From Lindgomyces ingoldianus (taxonomy: Eukaryota; Ascomycota; Dothideomycetes; Pleosporales; Lindgomycetaceae): 64,000 nucleotides of DNA. The translations under genes and the position numbers were made by a program. The DNA is taken from contig NW_022985193.1 of NCBI RefSeq assembly GCF_010093535.1, positions 311,591 to 375,590 on the forward strand. Direction: 5' to 3'. The notes below the pieces were generated by a model. The model saw nothing but the letters and a program-made list of their open reading frames with translations, had not been told where the DNA came from and did no database searches. Within the stretch, counting starts at the first letter, position 1. Each line of letters begins with the position of its first letter. Below, one piece after another: positions 23,459 through 34,482 of this stretch.

Positions 23459-23820
23459 GAGGTTTCGATGTCTTCGGGGATGGATCCGCGTATCTCGTCG
23501 ATGCACCTAGACACTTACTGGGGCATCAGATGATGTTGATTCGTGTCAACACTTCATCTCCCGCTGACGATTTCGTTTTGTTAGCAGGTGACTGTTACCA
23601 TCATCCAGTGCTACTCAAAGATCCAAAGAGAACCGCCCGCCCACTGTTTTCGAAGTCTGCAATGCATGCTGAGCCGGGAGAAGCCATTAATACAGTGTTT
23701 CGTGCCAGGTCGTTCATGGAAAAGGAAAATGTTTGGGTTATTGGGGCTTCACGATTTCAGTGTCTGAGAGCCGATTGCTCCCGGGAAGAAAGAGATAGAA
23801 GATTTAGTAATTCTGAATGA

Positions 23821-24891
23821 CTGGAACGCAAGAAAGAGGAAGAGACCACTCCACACTTCTCTGTAACAAGAAGGCAATCGACTTATTCGGAGCATTTGCC
23901 GTATTGCGCCTTGAATATGCACTCACACCATCCAGCTCAGACGCTTCGGTGCTTCACTTTACGCTTTACGAACAACGACAAGCTAAGAATATATACTTGT
24001 TTGAAGACACTCATATTTTCGAATCTAGACTAGGTCATTCTTTCGCCCGGCATAAGCCCTTTCAATTCAGGAAAATTTTCCGTCTTAAAACGTCCATTCC
24101 TTTCCCAAAGAAGGTTTCAAGAACGTCACATAGCACACCCTAGAGTCCCGGATAATATTCACTGCAATCGACACCTTTCGCCATCTACATACCGAAAACC
24201 GCAATTTCAAGAAACTCAAGCCGCAACTTCACCCAGCATCCTGGGACTCAGTCTTGGCTCCCGAAACATACGAAGCTTGACCAAGTTCGCGGCCCACTTC
24301 CGCAACAAGGATGCGAATATATGGCGGGGCTGGAATGAGCGTGCACTCCGTGACGGACGGAGGATCGGACCTACCAGATGAAGCGCCGAGTTATCCGTAA
24401 GATTTCCTGCGGCGACAGTTGTTGTTTGAGTGGCGAGAGTGCATGAGAGAAAGTGGCGTGATTCTTCTCTGCCATGGATGGCAATCAAACAAGTCTGATT
24501 CGAATGTCTCCAAGGCCCAGTACCTTTCCTTATCTCTGTCACTCGATTTTAAGTCATGGAACTTATGTGACGTTTGACGTGTGCTTCAAGTTTTTTTGGT
24601 GATCTGATACTTCTACATTTCTAAGCTAGGTGAAAGATTTTGGCAACCATCGTGATGAGTGTCGATATCCTGGCCGCACGCGGCTCTAGGAATGGATTTG
24701 GAGTAATAGTGATAGTACGCTCCGAAACTCAGAAAAAAACACCAGGAAAAGTCCCGCCTTGTGAACGGCGGAGTGTTGAAATATGTACTGAGTGACAAGT
24801 AAATTCAATACCTTCCACAACTGAATAACCTCCTCTACCTCCAAAATCTAGACATCTCCACCTATGCTTGACATGATTTGGTGGAATAAAT
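23821..24891. other. Intergenic region downstream of noxB, nothing recognised
   Basis: About 1.1 kb between the metallo-beta-lactamase relic and the noxB stop codon. Short frames on both strands (23817-24143, 24216-24542) show no known motif. Confidence 0.4.
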
Positions 24892-26788
24892 CTAAAAGTT
24901 CTCCTTGCCCCAAACAAAGTTAAACCCTGGCTCTGAGTACATGTTACACTTAACGTGAAGCGTTGAACCTAGTGCTTTGGGACCGCAGAAGAAAACTCCT
25001 GCTTCGGCCGGCGCGTGGATCTTACGGATAGACTTGAAGATCATATCCCAATTAGGTCGACCGAAATTGGTAGGGGCTCGAAGACCAGTGATGGCATCTT
25101 GCTCTGCGTTCGCGTCGTTAATCATGATGTTCGTTGCATCGTCGGCCTTGATCTTGGCAGTGAGATACTGTATACGTGATTAGTATGAATAATATGAGGA
25201 ATATAAGATCTAGTGACTTACGGTATGAATCTCAATATGGTCGTCGAGATCTTGTGCCTCAATGGCCAAGAGCAGCGATCTGAACCATTCGAAGGATCCA
25301 AAATCTCTGCAAATCCAGAAGAAATAGACCTTTCGGAGACGCGTCCTTCCCTGCGGGTAGTTCATTCTGTACCAGATACTCTTCAGGATCGAAGCGAAAG
25401 GAGTTACACCAATACCCGCACCGACCAGCACGGCAATCTCGAACTTGAAGACATCCTCAGAGGCGGAACCAAACGGACCATCAATATAGACTCGGGGAAG
25501 GATTTTGCGTAGCTCCGAGTTGTCAGAAACGGCCTTTTCTCCTCCTTTGCTACCTCCAGCTCCTTTCCGGTCGAAGTCACAGCCGAGCGCTTTCCCGAAA
25601 GCCTTAGTAAAGTCTCCGACCATTCGAATGTGGACTGAAATGTAGTCCTCTTCGGGCGCACTCGTTAGAGTGAAAGGATGGTACTGCCAGATTGAAACCT
25701 CGGGGCAGCAAATAAAGATGTACTAAGGCGGTTAGTAAACTTAAAATATCTACGAGAGAAGAGAGGATGCATACTTGGCCGGCCTGTGTCTTCGTGTGCT
25801 CTTTCTTGATCTGAACCTCCATGACATTGCTTGGGTGTTGAATGACTTTCGAGATGAAAGTCTTGTGGCGGCCTCGAAGTTCACGAGCAACTCGCTCTGC
25901 CAGATAGGCAAATCCACCATACATCCAATACTCCCAGAAAACACCAATTCCGGCACAGAATGGCGCAAAATCGGGCTTAATCATGCAGAACGCTCCGTGA
26001 ATCGACCAGAATATGAAAAATATGACGAAAAGGTGATGCGTGTACCAGAATCGCTCGAAGTTAGACCGTCGATACTGTTCGATCGCAGTCCCCACCATGG
26101 CGCACAAAGCAACCAACATAATGTATCCAGTCCATCCAGGGCCAGTGAGCAGATTAGCCGCGATGAATCCCTTAAATCCCAAGTTGTTAACAGCAGAGAA
26201 TTTGGCCAGATTGTTCCAGTGAGCAATGGTGTGTACCCAGGAGAAGAAGAAGATCGACCAACCAACAAGCTTATGGAAGGTGATGTTCTTGTCGAAAGGA
26301 ATGATACCGTTCAACGGGGTTCGGCGGACCATGGAAATTATGTTCCTACAGACAGGAAATAGAACGAGCGCGATGTCTACGTGAAGTACCAACGCGGCAG
26401 AACGGGCGATAGGAAAGGTGAGTCCAAATATTGATCGCGAACCGACGGATCTTTCCTACATTTGTGTTAGTATATATTTAGCTTTCTGGTCGCATTCAAT
26501 CGCAAGCTTACCGTAAGCCCGTAATTCATCATACCGAAAATGAAGACCATCAAATGGAGTATCACGAAAACAAAAACGAATCTGTACCAGTCAGGGGCCA
26601 GTTGGGCAAGTAGTTAGAAGGTAACCATACAATCTTCGGTAGCCTTCATTTACCATCCATCGGTCGATTTTTTCCTTTAGATACAACTGTCTCGGTGCCT
26701 CGTCCGACATCTCCCCCGACATGAGCATACGGGTGAGAGGCGGCCATCTCGACCTCTCTCGACCCGTGAGACTTGTAAAGGCCGACAT
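24892..26788 (-). CDS. noxB: Superoxide-generating NADPH oxidase, NoxB type
   Basis: Membrane flavocytochrome that passes electrons from NADPH through FAD and two haems to oxygen. In fungi NoxB serves sexual development, polarised growth and, in pathogens, penetration. Minus-strand exons are 26631-26788, 26512-26581, 25775-26455, 25222-25722 and 24892-25167, giving 561 residues. The N-terminal cytosolic extension ends YLKEKIDRWMVNEGYRRL, before the first membrane helix VFVFVILHLMVFIFG. Haem-ligand histidines lie in KLVGWSIFFFSWVHTIAHW and YTHHLFVIFFIFWSIHGAF. HPFTLTS (from 318) binds FAD. GAGIGVTP (from 404) and FFWICRD bind NADPH. The end GFNFVWGKENF is intact. The extension plus the short WNNLAKFSAVNNLGFKG loop favour NoxB over NoxA; that subtype call is from memory. 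The promoter region at 26789-28046 is long. Confidence 0.92.
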
Positions 26789-28046
26789 GCGGTTTAGTAT
26801 TAGGTGTCGCCGTTCTTCAGAGCCTGCTGAAAGTGGCCAAGGGTATAGAGCAAAGAGGCGCAAAGAATGACCAGAATATCTGCGCGGTGGTCAGTCTGAT
26901 GGATGCATATGTGGCGCCATGATGGTGTGTAGACTTACTAACAGGTGCCCGCACTGAAGAAGAGAAGACACGGGAGAGGATTGCTTCGAGACCGGTTAAA
27001 GAGCGACCGGCATGAGAACGGAGGCTCTTGGAGGGGAAACAAAAGACTATAAGCACATGCACGCGGAAAAGGGTCAGAGGGGGTGAGGGAGGGATATCAT
27101 TGCGCCGCCATGTGGGTACTTGACAAGGACGCGTGGAGAAGGAAGCAAAGCTTAACGGGGAGAGTTCACGCTGAGAAAGCTGCGACAGGAGGAGATAGGC
27201 CGGCTACGAATGTGTATCGCACGGGTGACTTCAGAAGTCCTGGTTTCGCCCACCGAGTCCGAAGGACGAATTGGGGGTCAAGCATTGCCGAGAGTGGTAT
27301 AGGCATGCGTAATAGCGGAGCCCTGAAACCCGACAAGCGGTGCCCCATTGCTTTTGCCCCAGGCAAAGAGAGATGACTTCTGCGAGGCGCTGTTTGAGGA
27401 GTGTCTCGAAACCCTGTCCCAAACTTAAGCGAGTTTGAGGCGCGCGCTTCCAGCCTGGCCACTCATCTCGCCACCGCTCTGCGACACCCTCTCACAATTC
27501 AGATACAAGCTTCACATTCGCGCCTCTCGACAATTGTAGCACCGATGCCGACGCTGGAGGGCTCCACTGAACGCTCAATGGCAGCCTGTCAACTACCCAC
27601 AACCATGTGAGTAAAACTAACGAAAAGTGAGAGCTTTGTGGAGATGAGCCATTGGGTTTGCTCCTCCAAGACCCCCCAAGACCCCCCAAGACCCCCCCCA
27701 AGACCCCCAAGGACCTCCAAGCTGCCGTTCACAAAAGGCTGCAACGGCTTTAAGCGCTGGCAACTGAGGTATTAGTGCGGGCTCGGCTGACAGGACAACT
27801 TGCTCCATAACCTGAAGATGGCTATTCGGCATATTCGTCACAGTTACTTCCACCTCATCCGTTTCTCGCGTGTTTCTCATGTCACTAATTCAATATTTCT
27901 CTCGGCAATGCCGCTTCCAGCTCAAATCTTGAGTTGTATCAAACATTTGCAGTCTTGGAACCAAATCTCCAACACAGAACATGCCAGGAAACCGATCTGA
28001 TCAAACAACCGAGGAAACACCGCCAGCCATCGTGAAAAGTTCCCTT
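26789..28046. other. Intergenic region upstream of noxB, containing a C-rich tandem repeat
   Basis: About 1.26 kb between the noxB start (minus) and the stop of a minus-strand dehydrogenase. It holds the CCAAGACCCC repeat at 27666-27718. A splice-like CTTAC at 26934-26938 could mark a 5' UTR intron of noxB. No protein-coding gene is recognised. Confidence 0.4.
27666..27718. repeat. Tandem CCAAGACCCC low-complexity repeat
   Basis: Five copies of a unit of about 10 bp, CCAAGACCCC, with C-run lengths varying from four to eight, then two diverged units (CCAAGGACCT, CCAAGCTGCC). The minus strand is G-rich, with several runs of four or more G, so quadruplex formation is possible. Confidence 0.75.
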
Positions 28047-28888
28047 TTACATCATCATAAACCCTCCGCTGGCGGATATGGTTTGTCCCGAGATCCATCT
28101 CGACTGTTCCTCGGCCAGCCAGCCAACCACCTGTGCGATATCATCGACTGTGCCTGCCCGGTGTCCAACAGGAGTCCAGCGTTTCTGCATCTCTACAATG
28201 TCTTTGGGGATGTTATCCAACATCTCCGACTCTGTAGGTCCTGGCCCTACGGCGTTAACTGTATGACCAACATCTCCCAACTCTGCCGCTAAGCCTCTCG
28301 TGAGTCCTTCGAGTGCCGCTTTCGAGGCAGAGTATAGTGCCAGCCTTGCAAAGCCAAATCGGGCTCCAACAGACGAAACGTTGATGATTCTTCCTGGGAC
28401 TCGGAGATGCGGCAGAACCGCTTTCGTCATGAGCAATGCTCCTCGTACATTGATGTCGAAAATTGCAGCATAGTCTTCTGCTGTCGTTTGGAGGAGCGAT
28501 CGGTCGAACTCTAATCCCGCATTATTGACCAAGATGTCAATAGAGTCTCCGAAAGCGGCCAGTGTCGCTTCTACGATCCTTTCCCCAGCATCGACTTGAC
28601 TGAGATCTGCCCTTACTACTGTTGCCTGGCTTCCACTCCCAAGGGATGCAATCTTAGCAACGAGAGCATTAGCCAGTGTCTCACTCTTTGACGAAGTGTA
28701 GACGATCGTTACCTATCATTGTACCAGGTCAGTTGTTTTTTGAATCTGATCGAAGTCCGTTGACTCACTTTGGCGCCTCTCCGCGCCAACTCGAACGCCA
28801 AGCCAGCTCCTATACCGCGAGAGGAACCCGTGACAATTGCCACTTTGTTTTGTAGTGGAAGATGGCTTGTAGTGGTGTGTATTTCCAT
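28047..28888 (-). CDS. Short-chain dehydrogenase/reductase, 3-oxoacyl-ACP-reductase-like
   Basis: Classical SDR of 261 residues; minus-strand exons are 28769-28888 and 28047-28712. The NAD(P)-binding motif TGSSRGIG is at 20-27 and NNAG at 103-106. The catalytic tetrad is visible: Asn128 (DIN), Ser154 (NVSS), Tyr167 and Lys171 (YSASK). The C-terminal GQTISASGG is also typical. The pattern is nearest FabG-like reductases, which reduce a keto group with NADPH, but the true substrate cannot be read from sequence. An ATG further upstream (28990) is also in frame. I chose 28888 because [21 protein letters not shown] has the usual SDR spacing. It is not clustered with biosynthetic genes. Confidence 0.9.
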
Positions 28889-29665
28889 GTCTATTATGGC
28901 GACATTGATAGGCAAGAACGGAGGAGGTTGAATGTGGATGAGCACAAGATGGGCTACAGAAAATCCAGGCCCAGAGACGAAGCTCACCATTTATACCAGG
29001 AGGACAAACATAGTGATCAACCAGAGAATTGCACAACGGGGTTGGTCTATCATAGTGATCGAATAAATGCCTTTACTCTCTTACTGTCGAGTCCGATACT
29101 CCTCGGAAGAATCCAGATACTTCGGGTGATCGACAATTGTGCCAAGTTGTTGGCTCTAGGCTACATTTGCTAGTCATCATGATTTGTCGGAATGCTTAGT
29201 AACGATGTCCTCAATTCTCCTTCCCAGGACTGATTGCGGCGAAGTCAAGAGGGACTCCTCTCTACGGAGTGATGATCACGTGAGGCAGCCCCGAGTTTAG
29301 GATTTTCGGCCACCGAAAGTTACCGAGAAACCCTTTTTAAATCCGCACACAAAGAGACAAACAATCCACCTTTCCATCACCTTACGCTTCAAGCTTCGAT
29401 ACTACTGACCACCACTATTCTAGGTATTCATCTGTTGTAAGACGTCTGTACCTACTTCTGAATCACCACACCGCCAAGACAATGGGCGCAGTCTTAAAGA
29501 CGGACGTTGAGAGCTCGAGGAAGCCCCCACGAGACTCTCCTGAGAGAGGGAAGAAGCGGATAAGTCAGTTCAACACTGTCTATTAAACTCCTGCACAATC
29601 TGTAATTTCATTTACGACTACATCCTTCCCATTCAATTCCTGCCCTCTCATATCTTACCAGCACG
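28889..29665. promoter_or_regulatory. Divergent region between the SDR and EMG1, with a possible leader exon
   Basis: About 780 bp. An ATG at 29482 opens a 34-codon frame ending at 29586. A GTCAGT donor (29564) and a TTACCAG acceptor (29655-29661) could remove a 5' UTR intron just before the EMG1 start. Joining them does not keep the upstream ATG in frame with EMG1, so the upstream frame is either a regulatory uORF or unrelated. TTTTTAAA near 29334 may serve as a TATA element. Confidence 0.45.
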
Positions 29666-30497
29666 ATGCAGCAGACTGATCTCCCCACTCGAACTGCAGG
29701 GACGCAATCACTTCCACCGCCCGATCTCCCTAAACTCGTTGCCGAACAGCATGTCCCAATACCGACCAGCGACAAAGATTCGCAGCGACTTATCGTTGTC
29801 CTCTGCAACGCGACTCTAGAAACGTACAAAGCAACGCATAGTTCAGGTAGAGGTCCTGGGGGAAGGGAGGAGAAGTTCAACTTATTGAACAGTGACGATC
29901 ATATCGGCGTCATGAGGAAGATGGGCCGAGATATCAGCGAAGCACGCCCGGATATAACCCACCAGGTGCGTCTGACCTGGGATGCATCTTAAGACTAACT
30001 AATTGACCCCATTAATCTAGTGTCTACTCACCCTACTCGATTCGCCCATCAACAAGGCCGGAAAGCTTCAGATTTACATCCAGACTGCGAAGAATGTGCT
30101 CATTGAAGTTAGCCCCACCGTTCGTATTCCTCGTACGTTCAAGCGATTTGCCGGTCTCATGGTTCAATTGCTCCATCGGCATCAGATCCGGTCCACAACC
30201 TCGCAAGAAAAGCTCATACAGGTCATCAAGAATCCGGTGACCGATCATCTTCCCCCGAATTGCCGCAAAGTCACCCTCAGCTTCGATGCCGAGGTCGTGC
30301 GAGTGCGGGACTACATTCAAGGGCTCAACACAAACGAAAGCATTGCCGTCTTCATCGGAGCCATGGCAAAAGGAAACGACGACTTTGCTGATCACCTAAA
30401 GGACGACTCCATCAGTATCAGCAACTTCAACCTCAGCGCCAGCGTCGCGTGCAGCAAGTTCTGCCACGCCGCTGAGGACGTATGGGGGGTCATCTGA
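29666..30497 (+). CDS. EMG1: rRNA pseudouridine N1-methyltransferase Emg1/Nep1
   Basis: Essential SPOUT-class enzyme of 40S ribosome biogenesis in the nucleolus. It methylates a pseudouridine in 18S rRNA and has a separate assembly role. Exons are 29666-29965 and 30021-30497, giving 258 residues. Recognisable segments are [58 protein letters not shown] and [19 protein letters not shown]. The SAM-binding knot follows, with [12 protein letters not shown] and [17 protein letters not shown] at the C-terminus. The start is the first in-frame ATG with a short variable leader. Conservation becomes strong from about residue 25. An upstream ATG at 29482 cannot be spliced into this frame. Confidence 0.95.
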
Positions 30498-31962
30498 TCA
30501 AATCCCTCATGTCTGGCCTATCCTCAGCGACCACGCTTCTTGGCCCATTCTAGATGTTATTGTCCAACCAGACTCCCGCCTGGGCCGTCGAACGAGGATT
30601 GGAATACGGGAGTCCTTGCCGCAGGACGCACATTGAGGCTCGAGATCACAACATCAAGAGACCTTGTGTTACACTGCTTCTTTTTGAGCGATTTGTCGAG
30701 AGTCTTCATTTTTTTACAACAAAAAAATAACAAGGCTTCAACGTCCTCAACCCAACAATTCTTCTGTGGAACAATCAACTTGCTCCACATCTCCTGTATC
30801 TTCTTTGTTCAACTAGAGCGGCTGCACATAGCCTCATTGCGTGGGCGAAAATATGCTAATACCACTGGCAAAGGTAATGCAGCCACATGGCTCATCTCAG
30901 ATCCAGCTTATCTGGCTCAAGACACAAAATTAGTAATGTACATTGTCGGACCATATCTCGGGCACTTCTTCAAGGATACATGCCAGTTCGATACGTTGGA
31001 CGAATCGGCTCTCATGTGAGGCAAGGGGGCACGACATCGACAGGAGGTTTTAATCGCGGCCCCTACGTATGGCATGCGCTGGAAGTTTCACAACTTCACG
31101 ACCCGAACAAAGGTACCGATGCTAGATTCAGCTGCATGCTCAAGAGCAGACCTTTCGATCTCGTTGCTGGTATTAAGAAGCGGTCAAGGGGTAAATAATC
31201 AACCTGCCAACACCACCTACTTCTACCGTCTCTGTGGTCCGCGCCCCTTGTACTGCACCATCAATTGCCAGCTCGTTATGTGTACATGTACCTAAGCGAT
31301 AATGCCTTCGCTTCGTTGAGAGCCGAGTCCCTCGAAGCTCAGCCTCCTTTTTTTTTCTTTCCAAAATGCGGCTTTTCCCCTCTCTCTGCGAACGGCAGAA
31401 CTTGCATATTGCTCACGCATGTTTACTGACATCTTCCTCATCAAAAGGGCAAATTTTGTAAGTGGCTTGCTGCGTGCTCGATTCAAAATGGGCGAGGATT
31501 TTTCTGTCTGGATCTTCGTGCAGTGAGGCGAGAGCCGCACAGGGCACGTCGCGGATGCGGGCCGATGGGATGATCCAATCGATTGTCTTAGTTTCACACT
31601 TCACTTTAGTTGCATACAGTGGACATGTGGCAGCACGAGGGCGGACTTTGACAACGGAGTCCTTGGTAGCCAACGGGATCAGCAGGGCGGTCTCAAGGCG
31701 GTAGTATGGGCTGCCCTGCTCTTTTTTGGTTTCTCACATGGTAGGCGAGCTTGCCGAAGGTGGACAACATATAAATTGTAGAGGTGGTACATTGGGGGAA
31801 TACTAAACTTCAACATTGCAGTACTTGTGTTCTCTCTGTAGTTGTTTGCGTCTTCGCGTGCACGCAGACACAGCGCCTTTCAAGTCCTCCTTCTCGAATT
31901 CAATTCAAACTTCGTCCTCTCGTTTACTCGGTTCACCGCCTTGTTGTCCAAGTCTAGGAACC
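30498..31962. other. Intergenic region, nothing recognised
   Basis: About 1.5 kb between EMG1 and the VOC-domain gene. Several short frames on both strands (30540-31019, 31292-31597) have no recognisable motif. A pyrimidine-rich promoter-like stretch lies just before 31963. No RNA gene is seen. Confidence 0.4.
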
Positions 31963-33934
31963 ATGCCAGTCTCTCACATTGGTCTCACTGTCTCTCATCT
32001 TCCTACTTCTTGTTCGTTCTTTCTCTCTGCTCTCCAGCCTCTTGGGTATCGCTTCATCGGTCAGCAAGGTAATCAAATTGGCCTTGGGATTAACGATGCG
32101 GATTTCTTTCTGTGCCAAGAGACACCAGGGTAAGTTGAGCCGAAGTCGGAGAATCACATATATATTAACAACTAGTAGTGTAAAAGCCGGTGCTGCGCAC
32201 ATTGCCTTCACGGCCCCTGATCGAACCGCCGTTCGAGATTTCTACACTGCTGCTCTCAATGCTGGAGCTCGTCCCAATGGTGCTCCAGCAATCCGAAATG
32301 AGGATACCGGCCACTTCAATGCTGCCGTCTTGGATTTGGATGGCAACAGTGTTGAAGTCGTGTTTAGAAGCGAGCCCGATGTCAGAGATGACGGGACTGT
32401 AGTCGAACATAGCAGGGTCTTGACCTGGCAGAAGAGTGTCACACAGAGCATCCGCGATGATAGAAGTGTCGTCAGCGCTCGGACTACTCATTCTACATCG
32501 AAGCAGGCCCTGCTTCCTGCTACTACAGCAGCACTCTCAAAAGCCCCGACCGTAGTCTCGAAGACTGCGAGTATGGCTCGAAGTGTATCAGCTCCCGTAT
32601 CCATACCCCAGGTCACGGGACCAGCTTCGACCTCAACCTCATCTGGCGACAATGCTGCGAAAAAGATCATCGGCACTCTACTCGGAGCTGCAGCTGGCGC
32701 AGCGGTCGCCTACGCAATGTGCAAATCTGAAGAAGACAGTGCGCGACAAGAAAACGAATTTAACGCGTTCCAGGCCGCCAAGGCCCAGCAGGACGCTATG
32801 ATGGCTCAAGTCCAGGCCGCTCCACAACACAAGCTATCCATGCAAGACCCGCAGCCGATCTACGAGACACCGCCAAAGTCTGTACACCGCAATATCAGTG
32901 ACACTGACTCTCATTATAGCGCCCCGACACATAGCATGTATGCTCAGAGGGCGATTGAGGCAGCACCGAGGAGTTATCATAGCCCCACGTATACATCGGT
33001 GGCGCCGACGAGGGTGGCACAGATGGAGAGGGAGATGCAGGCAATTGAGTATGTGCCTGCTGCGAGTGTTGCGCCTTCACAGAGTCGGTTCACTGCTCAG
33101 AGATCCGTGACGAGTCCCGAGATAACCATGGTCTCGAGGGCGAAGAGCAGAGTGCCTAGTACACTCATATCCTCGTTCACGCCTGATCAGTTGCCTCGAC
33201 GGAGAAGTGACGGAAGTATCCATTCACACCAGTCCAGCAAATCTAAAGCCCAGTCCTCTCATACGCATGCCTCAAAGCACAGTTCAACATCCAAACACAC
33301 TAGTAAATCCCGCAGTCGCGCACCGTCTCCTCCCCCTTCCACAACTAAATCCGGATCGATTGTCGGCAGCATTCTCGGCCGAGACACTTATTCCAGCGCA
33401 AGCAAGAAAGATCAAGACAACCTTGAAATCTCAGATCTCAACGACACCGATACCGTTGCCCCAAGTGACAGCATCTCGCAAATCGGATCCCCACGCCGAA
33501 GTCATCGCAGCCACAAGAGCAGCACTAGTAAATCCGGAGCCTCCAGTGTCAGCAAACATAGTTCGTCATCCAAACATAGCAAGTCCTCCAAGCACTCGTC
33601 ACATTCGCACCACTCCAGTTCCAAAAAATCCCATCACTCGCAATATGAGTCCTCACCTGAATGGCACGATGTTGACGAGTACATCGTTCGCCCGAGCGTG
33701 GCTTCCGAGCCTAGTGATGCAAGTACAATTAGGCCGCCGAAGTCTAGAAGTGGGAGCCGGAAAGACTCAGCGGTGGGGGGAGGATATGAGGGGTTGTTTA
33801 GTGGGAATGGTGGGTGGGGGTCTGGGACAGTAGCGAGCTTACCAATTAGAGGGATCACGCCGAGTATGATTGAGGAGAGTAGGGATGGGAAGAGGGGAAA
33901 GAGGAGTGTGGTTAGTTATACTATGGGGCAGTAG
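31963..33934 (+). CDS. VOC (glyoxalase/dioxygenase) domain protein with long disordered Ser/His/Lys-rich tail
   Basis: Exons are 31963-32129 and 32176-33934, giving 641 residues. Residues 1 to about 125 form a vicinal-oxygen-chelate domain: MPVSHIGLTVSHLPTSCSFF, GAAHIAFTAPDRTAVRDFY, then GHFNAAVLDLDGNSVEVV. This resembles small fungal glyoxalase/bleomycin-resistance proteins. At about 217-240 there is a glycine/alanine-rich hydrophobic segment (KKIIGTLLGAAAGAAVAYAM) that could insert in a membrane. The rest is low complexity with many Ser, His and Lys, for example SKHSSSSKHSKSSKHSSHSH. The last 40 residues are glycine-rich and end in a conserved-looking basic segment. The metal ligands cannot be assigned with certainty and the substrate is unknown. 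The intron is required; without it the two VOC halves are in different frames. Confidence 0.82.
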
Positions 33935-34482
33935 GCGCTCGACTAGCATTTTGGGAGTCTAGGGATTGACTATTGACGATTGCATGATCATATCTGCGTT
34001 TTCGGCTCCGGCGCACTTTCGAGTCCATTTGGTTTTTTCACTCCCGACTTGGGTCATGGATGCCCCTTCGCTCTGGTCTGCATCTGCACTTTTTGGAACT
34101 TGCTTTTTGGACCTGGTGGACTTGCATATGCATCGCATCGTTGTCTTTTGGTATTTGGTATTTGGTATCGTCTTACTTCTCCATTCAATGAGCAACAATT
34201 TGGACCTAGTCCCATCCTGGTTTAGCTGTTTCCTCCTCCTCCAACTTAATAACTTAATCTGGTTCGGTTCGGCCAGTTCCCTGAGGTGAGTTCGTGATCA
34301 CAACTAACGCTCGCAGCATTCAGTGGACTCGATCTATCTTCTCACGTCTTATATTCGAAGCTGCTTGAGCTGACACGCTAACAACAGAGCACTACAAATG
34401 AACCGGTATTTTTCCTTTTACGTCAAATCTGACCCTACCATTTCTAACATGCGCATATTTCAACGCGACTGTGAGCTCTAAC
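33935..34482. other. Convergent 3' intergenic region
   Basis: About 550 bp between the stop codons of the VOC gene (plus) and the PLP decarboxylase (minus). T-rich stretches on the plus strand may belong to 3' UTRs. No gene is recognised. Confidence 0.4.

Larger units (their letters stand above)
22206..23820 (+). pseudogene. Metallo-beta-lactamase-fold hydrolase pseudogene, split by a hAT-type insertion
   Basis: Two separated pieces of one MBL-fold protein. The left piece begins with a beta-strand region FLIEHSPTKEHYIFDLGMRK (22209-22268). After a frame change it continues at 22367 with the metal-site region LQHFDHCGDGTKAGF, ELWVGPTTSTYARPGYP and LPTDDSRRIVEAF. A TAG at 22613 interrupts it. 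Intact relatives carry HxHxDH; here the first His has become Leu (LxHxDH). The right piece starts at 23461 with GFDVFGDGSAYLVDAP and continues with the second metal region HLLGHQMM, then VLLAGDCYHH, to a stop at 23818. Between them lies a 721-bp element with an 8-bp duplication. Removing the element does not by itself restore one frame, so other damage or an intron is also involved. The original substrate is unknown. Confidence 0.78.
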
